NCBI RefSeq assembly: GCF_003260975.1
Contig: NZ_CP030041.1
Coordinates: 4,281,501-4,345,500, forward strand
Length of the DNA: 64,000 nt
Source of the DNA: Echinicola strongylocentroti
GTDB lineage: Bacteria; Bacteroidota; Bacteroidia; Cytophagales; Cyclobacteriaceae
Direction: 5' to 3'
Shown: in pieces, positions 1 through 10,038 of the stretch
Position numbering within the stretch: the first letter of the stretch is position 1
How the letters are laid out: each line of letters begins with the position of its first letter
Made by a program: the position numbers and the translations under genes
Notes under the pieces: generated by a model
The model's database searches: none
What the model was told of the DNA's origin: nothing
The model's input: the letters and a program-made list of their open reading frames with translations, nothing else

Positions 1-1
1 G

Positions 2-3000
2 GTGTCTAAGAACCTGTTATATGGTATAATAATTCAGTGCATATTCCTTACTTCCCTTATGGCAGCGGAAGGAAATGCACAAATCAAGCCCTTGGACAAG
101 GCCTTTGTGAAGCTGGAGCATCAAACCAAATCGGTGCAGTCGCTGTTTGAGGAGATGGAGTCCAAGACAGATTATGTCTTTGTCTATCCAGATGATTTGC
201 TTAACAATAACCCAACGGTGACTTTGGAGAGAGGGAAGAAGTCAGTAGAAGAAGTGCTGATCGAAATCGCCAAAGCCACCAAACTAAAATTTAAACAGGT
301 CAACAATACTGTCTATGTCGGCAAAAATGTTCAGAACAGAGCTGACGCTGTGGAGATAACTATTGATGAAATAGAGCTGGTAGGCGCCGTTACCGACGAA
401 GGAGGTAATCCGCTTCCCGGAGTAGCGATCGTCGAAAAAGGCACCACCAACGGTACCGTGACGGACTTGGACGGAAAGTACAGTATCAGTGTCCAAGAGG
501 GGAGTGAACTAGTGGTTTCCTACGTGGGCTATAAGTCCCAGACAGTACAGGTGGGGAGTAGTTCCCAGCTGGATATCGTGCTGGAGGAAGATCTGGGAGA
601 TTTGGAAGAAGTCGTTGTAGTGGGCTACGGTACTCAGAAGAAGAGTACCTTGACTGGTTCAGTGACAGACCTTAAAGCAGATAAACTGGCCAAAAACCCA
701 ACGACCAATGTGAAGGGACTTCTAGTAGGACAGGTTCCTGGACTAGTGACCAACCAAAACCCAGGACTTCCCGGTTCTGATAATGTGGACATCAGTATCA
801 GGGGATTTGGTTCTCCGCTGGTGATCGTGGATGGCGTAGAGTCCCACTTGGACCGGTTGGATCCCAATGACATCGAGAGCATTTCGGTGCTTAAAGATGC
901 TTCTGCGGCGATTTATGGTGCCCGTGCCGGAAATGGTGTCATCCTAGTCACCACCAAAAGAGGTACTTCAGGTAAGCCGAAGGTGTCCTATCACGGTTAT
1001 TTTGCGACACAAAAAAGGTTGACTTTTCCTGAGCAAGTAGATGCGGGGAGTTTTATCAAGCTCGGTAGGGATGCGGTTTTCAATACACAGTATGACCCTG
1101 CCAATCCAAATGCGGACATTTCTTACGGTACATTGTTTACAGAGGAGAATTTAGAAAAGTACAATGCCCCGGGTGCGCCCAGCTATGACTGGGCAAATGC
1201 AACGGTCAAAGAAGGGGGCTCTCCTTTACAAAACCATAACCTGAGTTTTAGAGGTGGAAGCGAGAATGTGAAATATTATGTTAGTGTAGGGATGCAAGAC
1301 CAGTCAGGGATCTTCAAAGGAGATTATGACTATAAAAAGTTTTCGGTAACCAGTAACACGGATATTAAACTTTCTGAAGGTCTCGACCTGAAATTAAACG
1401 TGAGCCATATCAATGAACAGCAGGATTATGCCTCCTCAAGCATCGGCGATATATGGAATGACTTAAGGACAGCTCAGCCTATCCACCCTACCGTTTTGCC
1501 TGACCCAACCAAGAATCCCTATTCGGGGTTCAATGCCAGATCCCCTGTGACTAGGATCAATAAAGACGTAGTGGGATATGAAAACACCAATAAGAAAACA
1601 ACGGCCGGGGCGGCAGAATTGAGCTATAATCTGCCGTTTTTTAAAGACCTGACTGTCGGAGCAAGGATGAATTTTCGCTTTAGAGGAGCTGTTAGGGAGC
1701 GATTGACGAAGTTTTATGAAGTATATTCTTATAATCCTGATGACATCACCGAAGAGTTTGATGGGTATAAATTAGAGGGATCCCAAGGGATCAATGCATA
1801 TACCAAGTCGATTTTCGGCCCTGGTAGCGATCCGAGAAGCAGATTCCTTTATAGAGGATATGCGAGGTATAACAAGGACGTTTCCAAACACAATTTTTCT
1901 GCCTTGGCTTTTGTGGAGCGGGAAGATAATGTGTACAGTGATCTATCCGTAACGCGTAGGGACTTGCTTTCACCTGATATTCCACAGGTAAGTGGAGCCA
2001 ATGAACTGACCATCACCAATGGGACTGGACGTGATATCGAATATACTCGGATCAGCGTAGCGGGTCGGTTTAACTACTCCTATGATGAGAAATACCTGTT
2101 TGAAGCGACCCTTCGGGCGGATGCGAGCTCTAAGTTTGGCCCTAAAGTAAGGTGGGGCTATTTCCCTTCCGTTTCTGCAGGTTGGAATATCGCCAGAGAG
2201 GACTTCCTGAAAGATGCAGCAGTACTGGACCAGTTGAAGTTGCGGCTTTCATACAGTCAGACCGGTGTGGATAACAATCTCAGCAATACCTCTTTTGAGT
2301 ACCTGACGGGGTTTGAAGAAAGGGTAGGGAATATCTATGTCCTAAACGGTAGTCAGGTTCCCCAAATTCAATCCAGTGGTTTGCCCAATGAATTGGTGAC
2401 TTGGGAGGAGACAACATTATATAATGTCGGAGTAGACTACACTTTATTTGACGGTCGTGTGTTTGGCACCTTCGATGGATTTTATCGTTATCGTGACGGT
2501 CTGCTAAGGACTCCTTTGGAGGATTTGCCAGGTACATTCGGAGCACCCCTTCCGGCGGTAAACCTTGATGCTAGGAGCAACCGCGGTTTTGATGCTTCAC
2601 TTGGTGTGAGAGGTTATGTGGGTGATTTTAAGTATAATATTGTAGCAGGAGTGGGGTATACACGGGAGAAATACGAAAAGTACCAAGAAGATATCGATGA
2701 GACGGATCCGGTACAGGTTCGGTTTGATAAAAGGACAGGCCGCTGGGTAAACACCGTCTTTGGGTATAAGTCTGATGGGCTTTTCAATACACAGGCCGAA
2801 GTAGATGAATACCTGGATACCCACACTTTTGAGGATATCAATGGAAGCCCAAAACCGGGAGATATCAGGTATGTCGATCTCACGGGAGATGGAGTGATCA
2901 ATAGAGAGGATCGGTATGAGATCGGGTATGGAAATGACCCACAATTGACCTATAGTCTTCAACCTAGCTTGACATATAAAAACTTCAATCTCTCGATGCT

Positions 3001-3454
3001 TTGGCAAGGAGGTTCTCAGTTCAACGTGTTTGTAGTAGGTGCATTTAGGGCAGCGTTTGACAATGAGCAGGTTCCGCTAAAACTACATGAAGAGTATTCT
3101 TGGATCCAAGATCCTGCTAATCCAGGAGTAGGAGCAAATCCCAACGCACAACTGCCGGCATTTAATAGGGACGGAGCCAGAGCATGGAATGATACCCAAT
3201 CCGATTTTTGGATGAAGGACGGAACCTATGTGAGGCTAAAGACGGCTACTTTATCGTATACCTTCAGTCAGCAGATTTTGTCCCGTGTAGGAGTGGATAG
3301 GTTGTCGGTGTATGTGTCCGGGGACAATATAGTGGCATTTAACAAGCTGGGGATTTTCAAGGGGAATATTGATCCTGAGGAGGCTTCCCGTCCAAATGCC
3401 TTTAACCTGCCTCTGTTGAGGACGATGTCTTTTGGTGTTCAAGTAGCGTTGTAA
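2..3454 (+). CDS. SusC/RagA-type TonB-dependent outer-membrane receptor (5' end probably cut by window)
   Basis: This is an outer-membrane beta-barrel that imports oligosaccharides with its SusD partner, energised by TonB. Visible parts in order are a signal-peptide-like segment (residues 4-26), an STN domain (about 45-105), a carboxypeptidase-D-like regulatory domain (about 125-200, with GNPLPGV and GTVTDLDGKYS), a plug domain (about 215-320, with VVVGYGTQKK, ISIRGFG, VIVDGV and DASAAIYGARAGNGVILVTT), and then the barrel ending in a hydrophobic, aromatic-rich C-terminus. The family normally starts somewhat upstream of the codon seen here (GTG at base 2), so the true start is probably outside the window. 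The susD gene follows after 16 bp. The STN domain suggests anti-sigma (FecR) signalling is possible, but no such gene is seen here. Confidence 0.95.
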   Translation: MSKNLLYGIIIQCIFLTSLMAAEGNAQIKPLDKAFVKLEHQTKSVQSLFEEMESKTDYVFVYPDDLLNNNPTVTLERGKKSVEEVLIEIAKATKLKFKQVNNTVYVGKNVQNRADAVEITIDEIELVGAVTDEGGNPLPGVAIVEKGTTNGTVTDLDGKYSISVQEGSELVVSYVGYKSQTVQVGSSSQLDIVLEEDLGDLEEVVVVGYGTQKKSTLTGSVTDLKADKLAKNPTTNVKGLLVGQVPGLVTNQNPGLPGSDNVDISIRGFGSPLVIVDGVESHLDRLDPNDIESISVLKDASAAIYGARAGNGVILVTTKRGTSGKPKVSYHGYFATQKRLTFPEQVDAGSFIKLGRDAVFNTQYDPANPNADISYGTLFTEENLEKYNAPGAPSYDWANATVKEGGSPLQNHNLSFRGGSENVKYYVSVGMQDQSGIFKGDYDYKKFSVTSNTDIKLSEGLDLKLNVSHINEQQDYASSSIGDIWNDLRTAQPIHPTVLPDPTKNPYSGFNARSPVTRINKDVVGYENTNKKTTAGAAELSYNLPFFKDLTVGARMNFRFRGAVRERLTKFYEVYSYNPDDITEEFDGYKLEGSQGINAYTKSIFGPGSDPRSRFLYRGYARYNKDVSKHNFSALAFVEREDNVYSDLSVTRRDLLSPDIPQVSGANELTITNGTGRDIEYTRISVAGRFNYSYDEKYLFEATLRADASSKFGPKVRWGYFPSVSAGWNIAREDFLKDAAVLDQLKLRLSYSQTGVDNNLSNTSFEYLTGFEERVGNIYVLNGSQVPQIQSSGLPNELVTWEETTLYNVGVDYTLFDGRVFGTFDGFYRYRDGLLRTPLEDLPGTFGAPLPAVNLDARSNRGFDASLGVRGYVGDFKYNIVAGVGYTREKYEKYQEDIDETDPVQVRFDKRTGRWVNTVFGYKSDGLFNTQAEVDEYLDTHTFEDINGSPKPGDIRYVDLTGDGVINREDRYEIGYGNDPQLTYSLQPSLTYKNFNLSMLWQGGSQFNVFVVGAFRAAFDNEQVPLKLHEEYSWIQDPANPGVGANPNAQLPAFNRDGARAWNDTQSDFWMKDGTYVRLKTATLSYTFSQQILSRVGVDRLSVYVSGDNIVAFNKLGIFKGNIDPEEASRPNAFNLPLLRTMSFGVQVAL

Positions 3455-3470
3455 TTTAAAGCAGACCGTA

Positions 3471-5231
3471 ATGAAAAACATAAGAAACATATTAATACCA
3501 CTTTGCATCTTCGTGCTATTTTCATGCGAGGATGAGTTGACCAAGGTTCCGAATTTCATTTCGGAGGACAATATTTTTGAATCAGAATCATTGACCGAGG
3601 CCTATTTGGCTAAGATCTATCAGGATTTGAGGTTTATTAATTTCGGAGGGGATAATGGATATAACGTCGGCATGATCCCTGCCATAGGCGGTGAACATAT
3701 TTGCTACGCAGATTGGCAGACGCCAAATACTACTTATCAGCGTACTTATTCAGCAGCGGCAGGAGATGGCCCAGTGGGGTATTATCCATGGAATAACATT
3801 CGCGATGCTAATTATGTTATTGAGAATATTGCCAATAGCTCCTCCTTTGAGCAAGGTTATATTGATGCCAAAACCGCCGAGGCCAAATACCTTCGCGCCC
3901 ATATGTACTTCGAAATGGTAAAACGCTACGGCGGGGTGCCCCTGATCACAGAAGTGCAATATGTGGATGACCCAGAGGAAACGCTGTACCCAAGCAGGAG
4001 TACAGAACAGGAAATCTATGATTTTATTATTTCAGAGCTGGATGCCGCCATACCTTTTTTGAGTACTGACCCGACTGGTGGACAGGGGCGTGTGGACAGG
4101 TGGACGGCATTATCGCTTAAAAGCCGGGCTGCATTATATGCTGCTAGTATCGCTAACTTTGGCGAGGTACAGCTGGATGGAGTGGTCGGTATACCCAATG
4201 CCCAAGCCGAAAGCTACTACCAAATGAGCTATGATGCCTCCAAAGAGATCCTTGACTCAGGTAATTTCAGTCTTTACAATGCTTATGATGATAAGGTAGA
4301 GAATTACATCAACCTGTTTCTAGATGATGGCAATAGTGAAGTGATTTTTGCCCAAGTTTTTGAGCCGATTGTGAAAGGAACAGGTTTTGACCGCTTGGCT
4401 TTTCCGGCCGAATTCCGTGGTGGCTGGGGCTGTAACTTTCCGGTGCTATATGATATCGTGGAGTTGTTTGATTTTCAGGATGGCAGGTTAGGGACTTCCA
4501 TTTCAAGGGATGAACTTACTGCAAATAATTCCTGGGACATTGACGAGTTTTTCGGAAACAGGGATCCACGCTTTAGGGCATCGGTTTTTTATCCGGAAAC
4601 TACGTTTAAAGGTGGTCTGATCTATTTTCACAGTAGCACACTGTATACCAATAACGTGGGTGAAAAAGTGGAGAGCACTTCAGGAAACCTGGACAGGGGT
4701 GGCGAGGTATGGCCAGCGGCAGCGCATCCAAGAAACGTAAGGAATACTGGCCTGCTGAGGCGGAAGAGTGTGAATGAATCCCTTGATTTGCCAAATAGTG
4801 GAGAATCAGGTCAAGACTTTTCCATATTCAGGTTGGGAGAGATATACCTGAACCTGGCCGAAGCAGCATTTTATCTTAATAATATGGATGAGTCACTTGC
4901 TGCGATTAACATGCTGAGAGAAAGGGTCGATATGCCGCTATATGATCAAATCACTGAAGATAATCTACGAAAAGAAAGACAAGTGGAGTTGTGTTTTGAG
5001 ACGCATCGCTACTGGGATTTGGTGAGATGGAGGATTGCTCCGGAATATTTGGATGACGTCAGGATGAAAGGCTTGGTCTTTAAATATGACCTGGATGAGG
5101 ACAGATATATCGTTACCTTGAAAAACGCAGAGCCCGTTACCAGGGAGTTTGGCCCCGAACGATACTATTTTCCCATTGATCAAGGGATAATAGCCGATAA
5201 TCCTAAGTGGATCCAAAATCCGGGCTATTAA
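3471..5231 (+). CDS. SusD/RagB family nutrient-binding outer-membrane lipoprotein
   Basis: This is a surface glycan-binding lipoprotein that caps the SusC channel. A lipoprotein signal peptide ends in LFSC (Cys about 19). The N-terminal SusD-like TPR region is visible (AEAKYLRAHMYFEMVKRYGGVPLI), as is the C-terminal RagB part (FRLGEIYLNLAEA, then INMLRERV, and RWRIAPEYL). The 586-aa length fits the family. It lies 16 bp after susC and is followed by a rho-independent terminator, so SusC-SusD form one transcript end. The two sulfatases downstream suggest a sulfated polysaccharide substrate, but the exact glycan cannot be read from the sequence. Confidence 0.95.
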   Translation: MKNIRNILIPLCIFVLFSCEDELTKVPNFISEDNIFESESLTEAYLAKIYQDLRFINFGGDNGYNVGMIPAIGGEHICYADWQTPNTTYQRTYSAAAGDGPVGYYPWNNIRDANYVIENIANSSSFEQGYIDAKTAEAKYLRAHMYFEMVKRYGGVPLITEVQYVDDPEETLYPSRSTEQEIYDFIISELDAAIPFLSTDPTGGQGRVDRWTALSLKSRAALYAASIANFGEVQLDGVVGIPNAQAESYYQMSYDASKEILDSGNFSLYNAYDDKVENYINLFLDDGNSEVIFAQVFEPIVKGTGFDRLAFPAEFRGGWGCNFPVLYDIVELFDFQDGRLGTSISRDELTANNSWDIDEFFGNRDPRFRASVFYPETTFKGGLIYFHSSTLYTNNVGEKVESTSGNLDRGGEVWPAAAHPRNVRNTGLLRRKSVNESLDLPNSGESGQDFSIFRLGEIYLNLAEAAFYLNNMDESLAAINMLRERVDMPLYDQITEDNLRKERQVELCFETHRYWDLVRWRIAPEYLDDVRMKGLVFKYDLDEDRYIVTLKNAEPVTREFGPERYYFPIDQGIIADNPKWIQNPGY

Positions 5232-5251
5232 CAATAATAGGTGTTTGAATT

Positions 5252-5284
5252 AAAAAAAAGACCGGTTTTTTACCGGTCTTTTTG
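5252..5284 (+). terminator. Rho-independent terminator after susD
   Basis: An A-rich arm runs into the perfect stem AAAAGACCGGT / ACCGGTCTTTT with a short T loop, followed by a T run. It sits 20 bp after the SusD stop. Confidence 0.85.
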
Positions 5285-5297
5285 TCTTTGGCGAAGG

Positions 5298-5324
5298 TTT
5301 GTTAGAGCATCTGGACTATATTTG
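5298..5324 (+). promoter_or_regulatory. Candidate Bacteroidetes promoter for sulfatase genes
   Basis: The -7 element TATATTTG (5317-5324) matches TAnnTTTG exactly. A TTTG lies 15 bp upstream (5298-5301), slightly closer than the usual spacing. The first sulfatase starts 23 bp downstream. Confidence 0.45.
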
Positions 5325-5346
5325 AAGTGACTATTAAACGATAACT

Positions 5347-6891
5347 ATGAGCAAGATTTATTACGTTGGATTGTTGTTACTATTGATTGGCTTTTCTTGT
5401 AGCAATAAAAAGACAGCCACCAGCGGTGAAGAGAAGTTAGCTACTAAGGAACCCAATGTTCTGGTGATCTATACAGATGACTTGGGCTATGGAGATGTGG
5501 CGCGGTATGGAGGGCAAATCCCGACCCCCAATATTGATGAATTGGCAGCAGATGGCCTGCTGTTTACCAATGCGTATGCCACCGCAGCTACTTGTACGCC
5601 TTCAAGGTATGCGATGCTGACCGGTGAATATGCCTGGAGGGCAAAGGGGCGTGGAGTAGCGCCAGGAGATGCTTCTGCATTGATCCGTCCGGATCGGGAA
5701 ACCTTACCTTCGGTTATGCAGCGAGCTGGCTACAGAACGGGTGTGATTGGCAAATGGCACCTAGGATTGGGAGGAGACGAGGGGCCGGATTGGAACGGGG
5801 CATTAAAGCCGGGTCCGTTGGAAATTGGCTTTGACTATTCTTTTATCATTCCAGCCACAGGAGATAGGGTGCCTACGGTATTTGTCGAGGATCATCACGT
5901 AGTGGGATTGGATCCTGAAGATCCTATCGAGGTAAGTTACCGAGATAAAGTAGGTGATCGGCCCACAGGCAAAGAGCATCCCGAGCAGCTTAAGATGATG
6001 TGGTCACACGGGCATAATCACACCATTGTCAACGGTGTCAGCCGCATTGGTTACATGGCTGGTGGAGAAGCGGCCTTGTGGAGGGACGAGGATTTTGCCC
6101 AGACCTTTGTAGACAAGGCGAGCCGATTTATTACACAAGAATCCGATAAGCCATTTTTTCTTTATTTTGCCACGCATGACATCCATGTGCCGCGAATCGC
6201 CCATGAGAAATTTCAGGGAACTACTGGTTTTGGGCCGAGAGGTGATGTGATTGCACAGTTGGATTGGACAGTGGGTGAGTTGGTGAAGCTCCTGAAAGAG
6301 GAAGGACTGGAAGAGAATACGATGATCATTTTTTCCAGTGACAATGGCCCCGTACTGGATGACGGATATGAGGATAAGGCCAGGGAGCTGATCAGTAACC
6401 ATAAGCCTTGGGGAGCACTTAGAGGAGGGAAGTACAGCGCCTTTGAAGCGGGAACAAGGGTGCCGTTTATTGTGAAATGGCCTGCAAAAATCGAGGGAGG
6501 GAAGACCTCCGATGCGATGGTCAGCCAAGTGGATTTGGTGGGATCGTTCGCGGGTTATTTGGGACAGGAATATAATGCCCAGCAAGCCGTGGATACCCAG
6601 AATGCTTGGCCGGCACTAGTTGGTGAGGATAACGAAGGTAGAGAAGGTTTGGTACAGGAAGCATTGTTCAGCAATTTGACCTATATCCGACGTGACGGTT
6701 ATAAATTGATTCCTGCGAATAATGGCCCCGACATGGTGCCTTGGGGGCCGATCATTGAGACAGGGTTTTCAGAAGAAGACCAATTGTACAATGTGAAAGA
6801 AGATCCAGGAGAGACGAAGGATCTCTCGGCAGCGTCTCCCAAAGTCATGGCGGAAATGAAGTCTACCCTGCAACGGATCAAGGATAAATGA
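5347..6891 (+). CDS. Sulfatase (S1 family, arylsulfatase-like) lipoprotein
   Basis: This formylglycine-dependent sulfatase hydrolyses sulfate esters. It has a lipoprotein signal peptide ending GFSC (Cys18), so it is likely anchored in the outer membrane or periplasm. The metal-binding TDDLGYGD motif lies near residue 43. The maturation motif C-T-P-S-R begins at Cys83 (CTPSRYAMLTG), and the active-site GKWHLG motif follows. The C-terminus carries the typical LYNVKEDPGETKDL segment. The length of 514 aa is normal. It sits between SusCD and a second sulfatase, consistent with desulfation of an imported glycan. The Cys needs a formylglycine maturase (anSME or FGE), which is not in this window. 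Confidence 0.94.
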   Translation: MSKIYYVGLLLLLIGFSCSNKKTATSGEEKLATKEPNVLVIYTDDLGYGDVARYGGQIPTPNIDELAADGLLFTNAYATAATCTPSRYAMLTGEYAWRAKGRGVAPGDASALIRPDRETLPSVMQRAGYRTGVIGKWHLGLGGDEGPDWNGALKPGPLEIGFDYSFIIPATGDRVPTVFVEDHHVVGLDPEDPIEVSYRDKVGDRPTGKEHPEQLKMMWSHGHNHTIVNGVSRIGYMAGGEAALWRDEDFAQTFVDKASRFITQESDKPFFLYFATHDIHVPRIAHEKFQGTTGFGPRGDVIAQLDWTVGELVKLLKEEGLEENTMIIFSSDNGPVLDDGYEDKARELISNHKPWGALRGGKYSAFEAGTRVPFIVKWPAKIEGGKTSDAMVSQVDLVGSFAGYLGQEYNAQQAVDTQNAWPALVGEDNEGREGLVQEALFSNLTYIRRDGYKLIPANNGPDMVPWGPIIETGFSEEDQLYNVKEDPGETKDLSAASPKVMAEMKSTLQRIKDK

Positions 6892-6993
6892 TGGTTTCAG
6901 CATGGGGCTTTGGCGGGATGGAAGGAGGCCTCTTCCAAAGTGCATTGTATGTCAACCATAAGAATAAATAGTGAAAAATGTACCTGTAAGCAT

Positions 6994-8547
6994 ATGCCTG
7001 ATTTTGGAAATAAGAGGATAGTTAGCATTCACTCTTTAAGTTATTTTGTACTGCTTTTTGTGGTATTTTCCTGTGAATCCCCGAAAAAAGTGACGGGAGA
7101 CAAACATCCGAATATTGTTTATATTCTAGCTGATGATATGGGGATAGGTGATGTGCAGGCTTTTAATCCGGATAGTAAAATCCCGACTCCCTATTTGGAT
7201 CAGCTGGCATCGGAAGGTATGCGGTTTACCGATGCGCATACTTCTTCAGCGGTCTGTACCCCTACGCGGTACAGTATTTTGACAGGAAGGTATAATTGGC
7301 GGTCCACGTTGAAGAATGGTGTGCTTTGGAGTGATTCTGCTCCCCTGATAGAGACCGAAAGAAGTACTGTGCCTGCTGTTTTACGAACCAAAGGCTACCA
7401 TACGGCATTTATTGGAAAATGGCATCTCGGATGGGATTGGGGCCATGATGCAGATGGTAATATTGACTTTACAATGCCAGTGACCCATAACCCCAATGAT
7501 CTTGGATTTGATTACGCTTATGGGCATGTAGCCTCCTTGGATATACCTCCGTACGTTTATGTGGAAAATGGGCAAGTGACCGCAATGCCCATAGATTCCA
7601 CGCAGAGTGAGGACAGGTATGGCTGGTGGAGAAAGGGGATTACCGCTCCTGATTTTATTCATGAGGATGTTACTCCTAATTTTTTCAGGAAAAGCATCGC
7701 TTATGTTGAAGAGCGGAGCAAAGAAGAAAAACCGTTTTTCCTCTATTTGGCTTTGCCTTCTCCCCATGCTCCGATCCTGCCTTCCCCGGAGTGGCAAGGA
7801 AAGAGCGGTTTGACACCCTATGGAGATTTCGTTATGATGTTGGATGATTATGTAGGGCAATTAATGGCTGCGATAAAGGAGGCAGGAATAGAAGAGAATA
7901 CCTTGGTTGTCTTTGTGAGTGACAATGGAGTGGCACCAGCTGCGAAGATAGATGAGCTGATCGCAAAAGGCCATTATCCAAGTGGCATTTATCGTGGACA
8001 CAAAGCCGATATTTATGAGGGAGGCCACCGCGTTCCGTTTATTGCCAAATGGCCCAAGGTAATCAAGGCAGGAAGTGCAAGCGCTCAGACTATCTGTACC
8101 ACAGACCTGATGGCCACTTGTGCAGAAATCGTGGGGTACCAGCTGGAGGACGATGAAGGAGAGGACAGTTATAACCTGCTGCCATTGTTTTCAGGAGAGA
8201 AGCTGGGGAGGCCTTATCGTGAAGCTACGGTTCACCATTCAGACAAAGGAGCTTTTGCCATTCGGCAAGGAAAGTGGAAATTAGCGATGACAGCTGGGTC
8301 AGGTGGGTGGAGCTTTCCCACTCCTGAAGATGTCGAGAAGATCGATACCCTGCCTCCTTTACAGCTTTTTGATCTTAGCAATGATCCCCGAGAAGAGAAT
8401 AATCTACAGGCAAAATATCCTGAGAAAGTCAGTGAACTGAAAGCACTCCTGACCAGATACATCCAAGACGGAAGAAGTACTCCCGGGGCACCCCAAGACA
8501 ATGACGGAGAGAAAATATGGGAGCAACTCTGGTGGATGCGTTTATGA
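6994..8547 (+). CDS. Second sulfatase (S1 family) lipoprotein
   Basis: This paralogous sulfatase has maturation motif C-T-P-T-R (Cys about 88 of the chosen start), a metal motif LADDMGIGD and GKWHLG. I chose the ATG at 6994 because it gives a compact lipoprotein signal ending VFSC. The frame is open back to 6910 (another ATG is at 6949), so the start is uncertain. It differs clearly from the upstream sulfatase, including a longer HDADGNIDFTMPV insert, so it probably attacks a different sulfate position. It follows the first sulfatase by about 100 bp with no terminator between, so co-transcription is likely. Confidence 0.92.
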   Translation: MPDFGNKRIVSIHSLSYFVLLFVVFSCESPKKVTGDKHPNIVYILADDMGIGDVQAFNPDSKIPTPYLDQLASEGMRFTDAHTSSAVCTPTRYSILTGRYNWRSTLKNGVLWSDSAPLIETERSTVPAVLRTKGYHTAFIGKWHLGWDWGHDADGNIDFTMPVTHNPNDLGFDYAYGHVASLDIPPYVYVENGQVTAMPIDSTQSEDRYGWWRKGITAPDFIHEDVTPNFFRKSIAYVEERSKEEKPFFLYLALPSPHAPILPSPEWQGKSGLTPYGDFVMMLDDYVGQLMAAIKEAGIEENTLVVFVSDNGVAPAAKIDELIAKGHYPSGIYRGHKADIYEGGHRVPFIAKWPKVIKAGSASAQTICTTDLMATCAEIVGYQLEDDEGEDSYNLLPLFSGEKLGRPYREATVHHSDKGAFAIRQGKWKLAMTAGSGGWSFPTPEDVEKIDTLPPLQLFDLSNDPREENNLQAKYPEKVSELKALLTRYIQDGRSTPGAPQDNDGEKIWEQLWWMRL

Positions 8548-8615
8548 AAGGCAAAAGCGATTATAGCCCGACTGCTATGACGGTGAGAATAACGTAAAGT
8601 AGCCAGCTTATTTGA

Positions 8616-8664
8616 CAACCACATTAGCACATAGGGGCATAAGTAGGGGCCAATGTGCTGGTTG
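8616..8664. repeat. Inverted repeat in the gene-free stretch 8548-8882
   Basis: CAACCA + GCACAT (8616-8632) pair with ATGTGC + TGGTTG (8653-8664), with a 5-nt bulge in the left arm. Apart from this and the hairpin at 8805-8838, I see nothing in 8548-8882. Confidence 0.45.
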
Positions 8665-8804
8665 GGGAATTTGATTAAATCAATAGGTGCTTTTATGGCA
8701 AAAATAGTATTGGCATTAGAGAAATTAACTAGAGCATTCGCCCTTAATTTGGGGTAAATTAGAGCTTTAATTTATTTAATGGGTTCAATAGGGTTTGAAA
8801 GGTG

Positions 8805-8838
8805 AAAATCCCCGAGAATGTATTCGGGGATTTTTTTG
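8805..8838. terminator. Bidirectional terminator-like hairpin
   Basis: The stem AAATCCCCGA / TCGGGGATTT is followed by seven T on the + strand. It could end the sulfatase transcript (+) and the 8883-9362 gene (-), since it lies between their 3' ends. Confidence 0.65.
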
Positions 8839-8882
8839 CTTTTATAAGAAAGTTCATCTGCTTGTACTTGACTAAAGGAAGC

Positions 8883-9362
8883 TTATTCCATTTCGCCAAT
8901 GAACGGCAGTTCCTCTTGCATGGCATTTCGGATGGTAGAATGGATATAGTCATCTACTTGCATAAATTTGGCGGCATCCATTGCACTGGTTGCTTTCTTG
9001 AATTTTTTATAGTATTTGCTGTGCAGCTTGGTCAGTTTGAGCGAGTTGCTTAATGTTCTTTTGGCTAGATTGTCCGCTTCCTCCTCATCCAAGGTGGCGT
9101 AATTGTCCAAGTATTCATTGGCGATCAGGATACGCTCTCTTGCGATGGATTTCCTTTCATCCTCATAGGCTTGGTACACATGCCAAAAAGCTGCTTGGTC
9201 GGACTCTGGTAGATCCATGTAACTTTCGATTAGGGTTTTCTTTTCCATTCCGAATTCATCTTGGATGAGTTGGATTTCTTCATCAGCAGTTATTTGTGCT
9301 TGGGTCAAAAAAGGCAGCATTAGCATTGATGCTAAAATAATAAACGGTCTATAAAGTTTCAT
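8883..9362 (-). CDS. Hypothetical secreted alpha-helical protein
   Basis: This 159-aa protein has a clear signal peptide (MKLYRPFIILASML..., cleavage near LTQAQ). The mature part is charged, Glu/Lys-rich and predicted helical (YQAYEDERKSIARERI, KLHSKYYKKFKKA). It loosely resembles the periplasmic Spy/CpxP-like helical proteins common in Bacteroidetes, but I see no diagnostic motif. It is a single gene convergent with the sulfatases and bounded by a hairpin at 8805-8838. The function is unknown. Confidence 0.75.
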   Translation of the reverse strand: MKLYRPFIILASMLMLPFLTQAQITADEEIQLIQDEFGMEKKTLIESYMDLPESDQAAFWHVYQAYEDERKSIARERILIANEYLDNYATLDEEEADNLAKRTLSNSLKLTKLHSKYYKKFKKATSAMDAAKFMQVDDYIHSTIRNAMQEELPFIGEME

Positions 9363-9955
9363 AATGAGTTGTGTTTGTGTTCTTGGTTTGTCTTTGTTTC
9401 ATTTTATACTACCAAAAGTACTCGCTGCCGTTGGGGAACAGGTGGGGAATGCTAAGTTGCTTGCCAAAATTCATCTATTTTTGGCAAGCACGATGGATAG
9501 GCAGTGTTTTGGCAGATGACAAATATGCAGACGGGATTTTGGCCTTTTATGAAGCCATATGAGCTGAGGAGGAGCAATGTGGCAGACAGGGACTCTGTTT
9601 TCTGTTTTACAATTCAGGCAGATGGAGAACATTTTACCCCTCTATCTAAAAGTAGCCATAATAGGTTGGATGCGCTGCAAATCATATAGGAGTCAGTAAC
9701 GAAAACTGATCAAAAGATGGTTTTATAAAAAGCATGGCGACATTGGTGCTAAGTACCTCGAAAAAAAACTTCTTTTCTATCATTCTGAAAGTGTCACCTC
9801 AGGCTTACTATGTTGTTAAAATGAATTCGGCTATGCCATTTAATATGGATATGCGGGTATTGTTTAAAGTGTTTTAATAAGTTTATTTGCTGAAATATTT
9901 TGTCATGGATATGTTGAATTTATATTTTTAGAACTTTTTTGTTAATTAATAATAG

Positions 9956-9983
9956 TTTGGCAAGGGATGTATTGTTATATTTG
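9956..9983 (+). promoter_or_regulatory. Candidate promoter for the 10118-10994 operon
   Basis: The -7 element TATATTTG is at 9976-9983 and TTTG at 9956-9959 lies 16 bp upstream. It precedes the inverted repeat at 10001-10038, which would lie in the 5' leader. Confidence 0.4.
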
Positions 9984-10000
9984 TGTCGGAAGATGTTCTA

Positions 10001-10038
10001 CAAAGTGTGGATATTTTCTACACAGTCTCCACACTTTG
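10001..10038 (+). promoter_or_regulatory. Perfect 11-bp inverted repeat in leader (operator or RNA hairpin)
   Basis: CAAAGTGTGGA (10001-10011) and TCCACACTTTG (10028-10038) are perfect complements with a 16-nt loop. The repeat sits just downstream of the candidate promoter and 80 bp before the first start codon. No T run follows, so it is not a terminator. A dyad operator or a leader RNA structure both fit. Confidence 0.55.

Noticed and set aside
9371..9689. Two overlapping short open frames on the + strand
   Set aside because: Low-complexity content, no ribosome site, no coupling and no family features.
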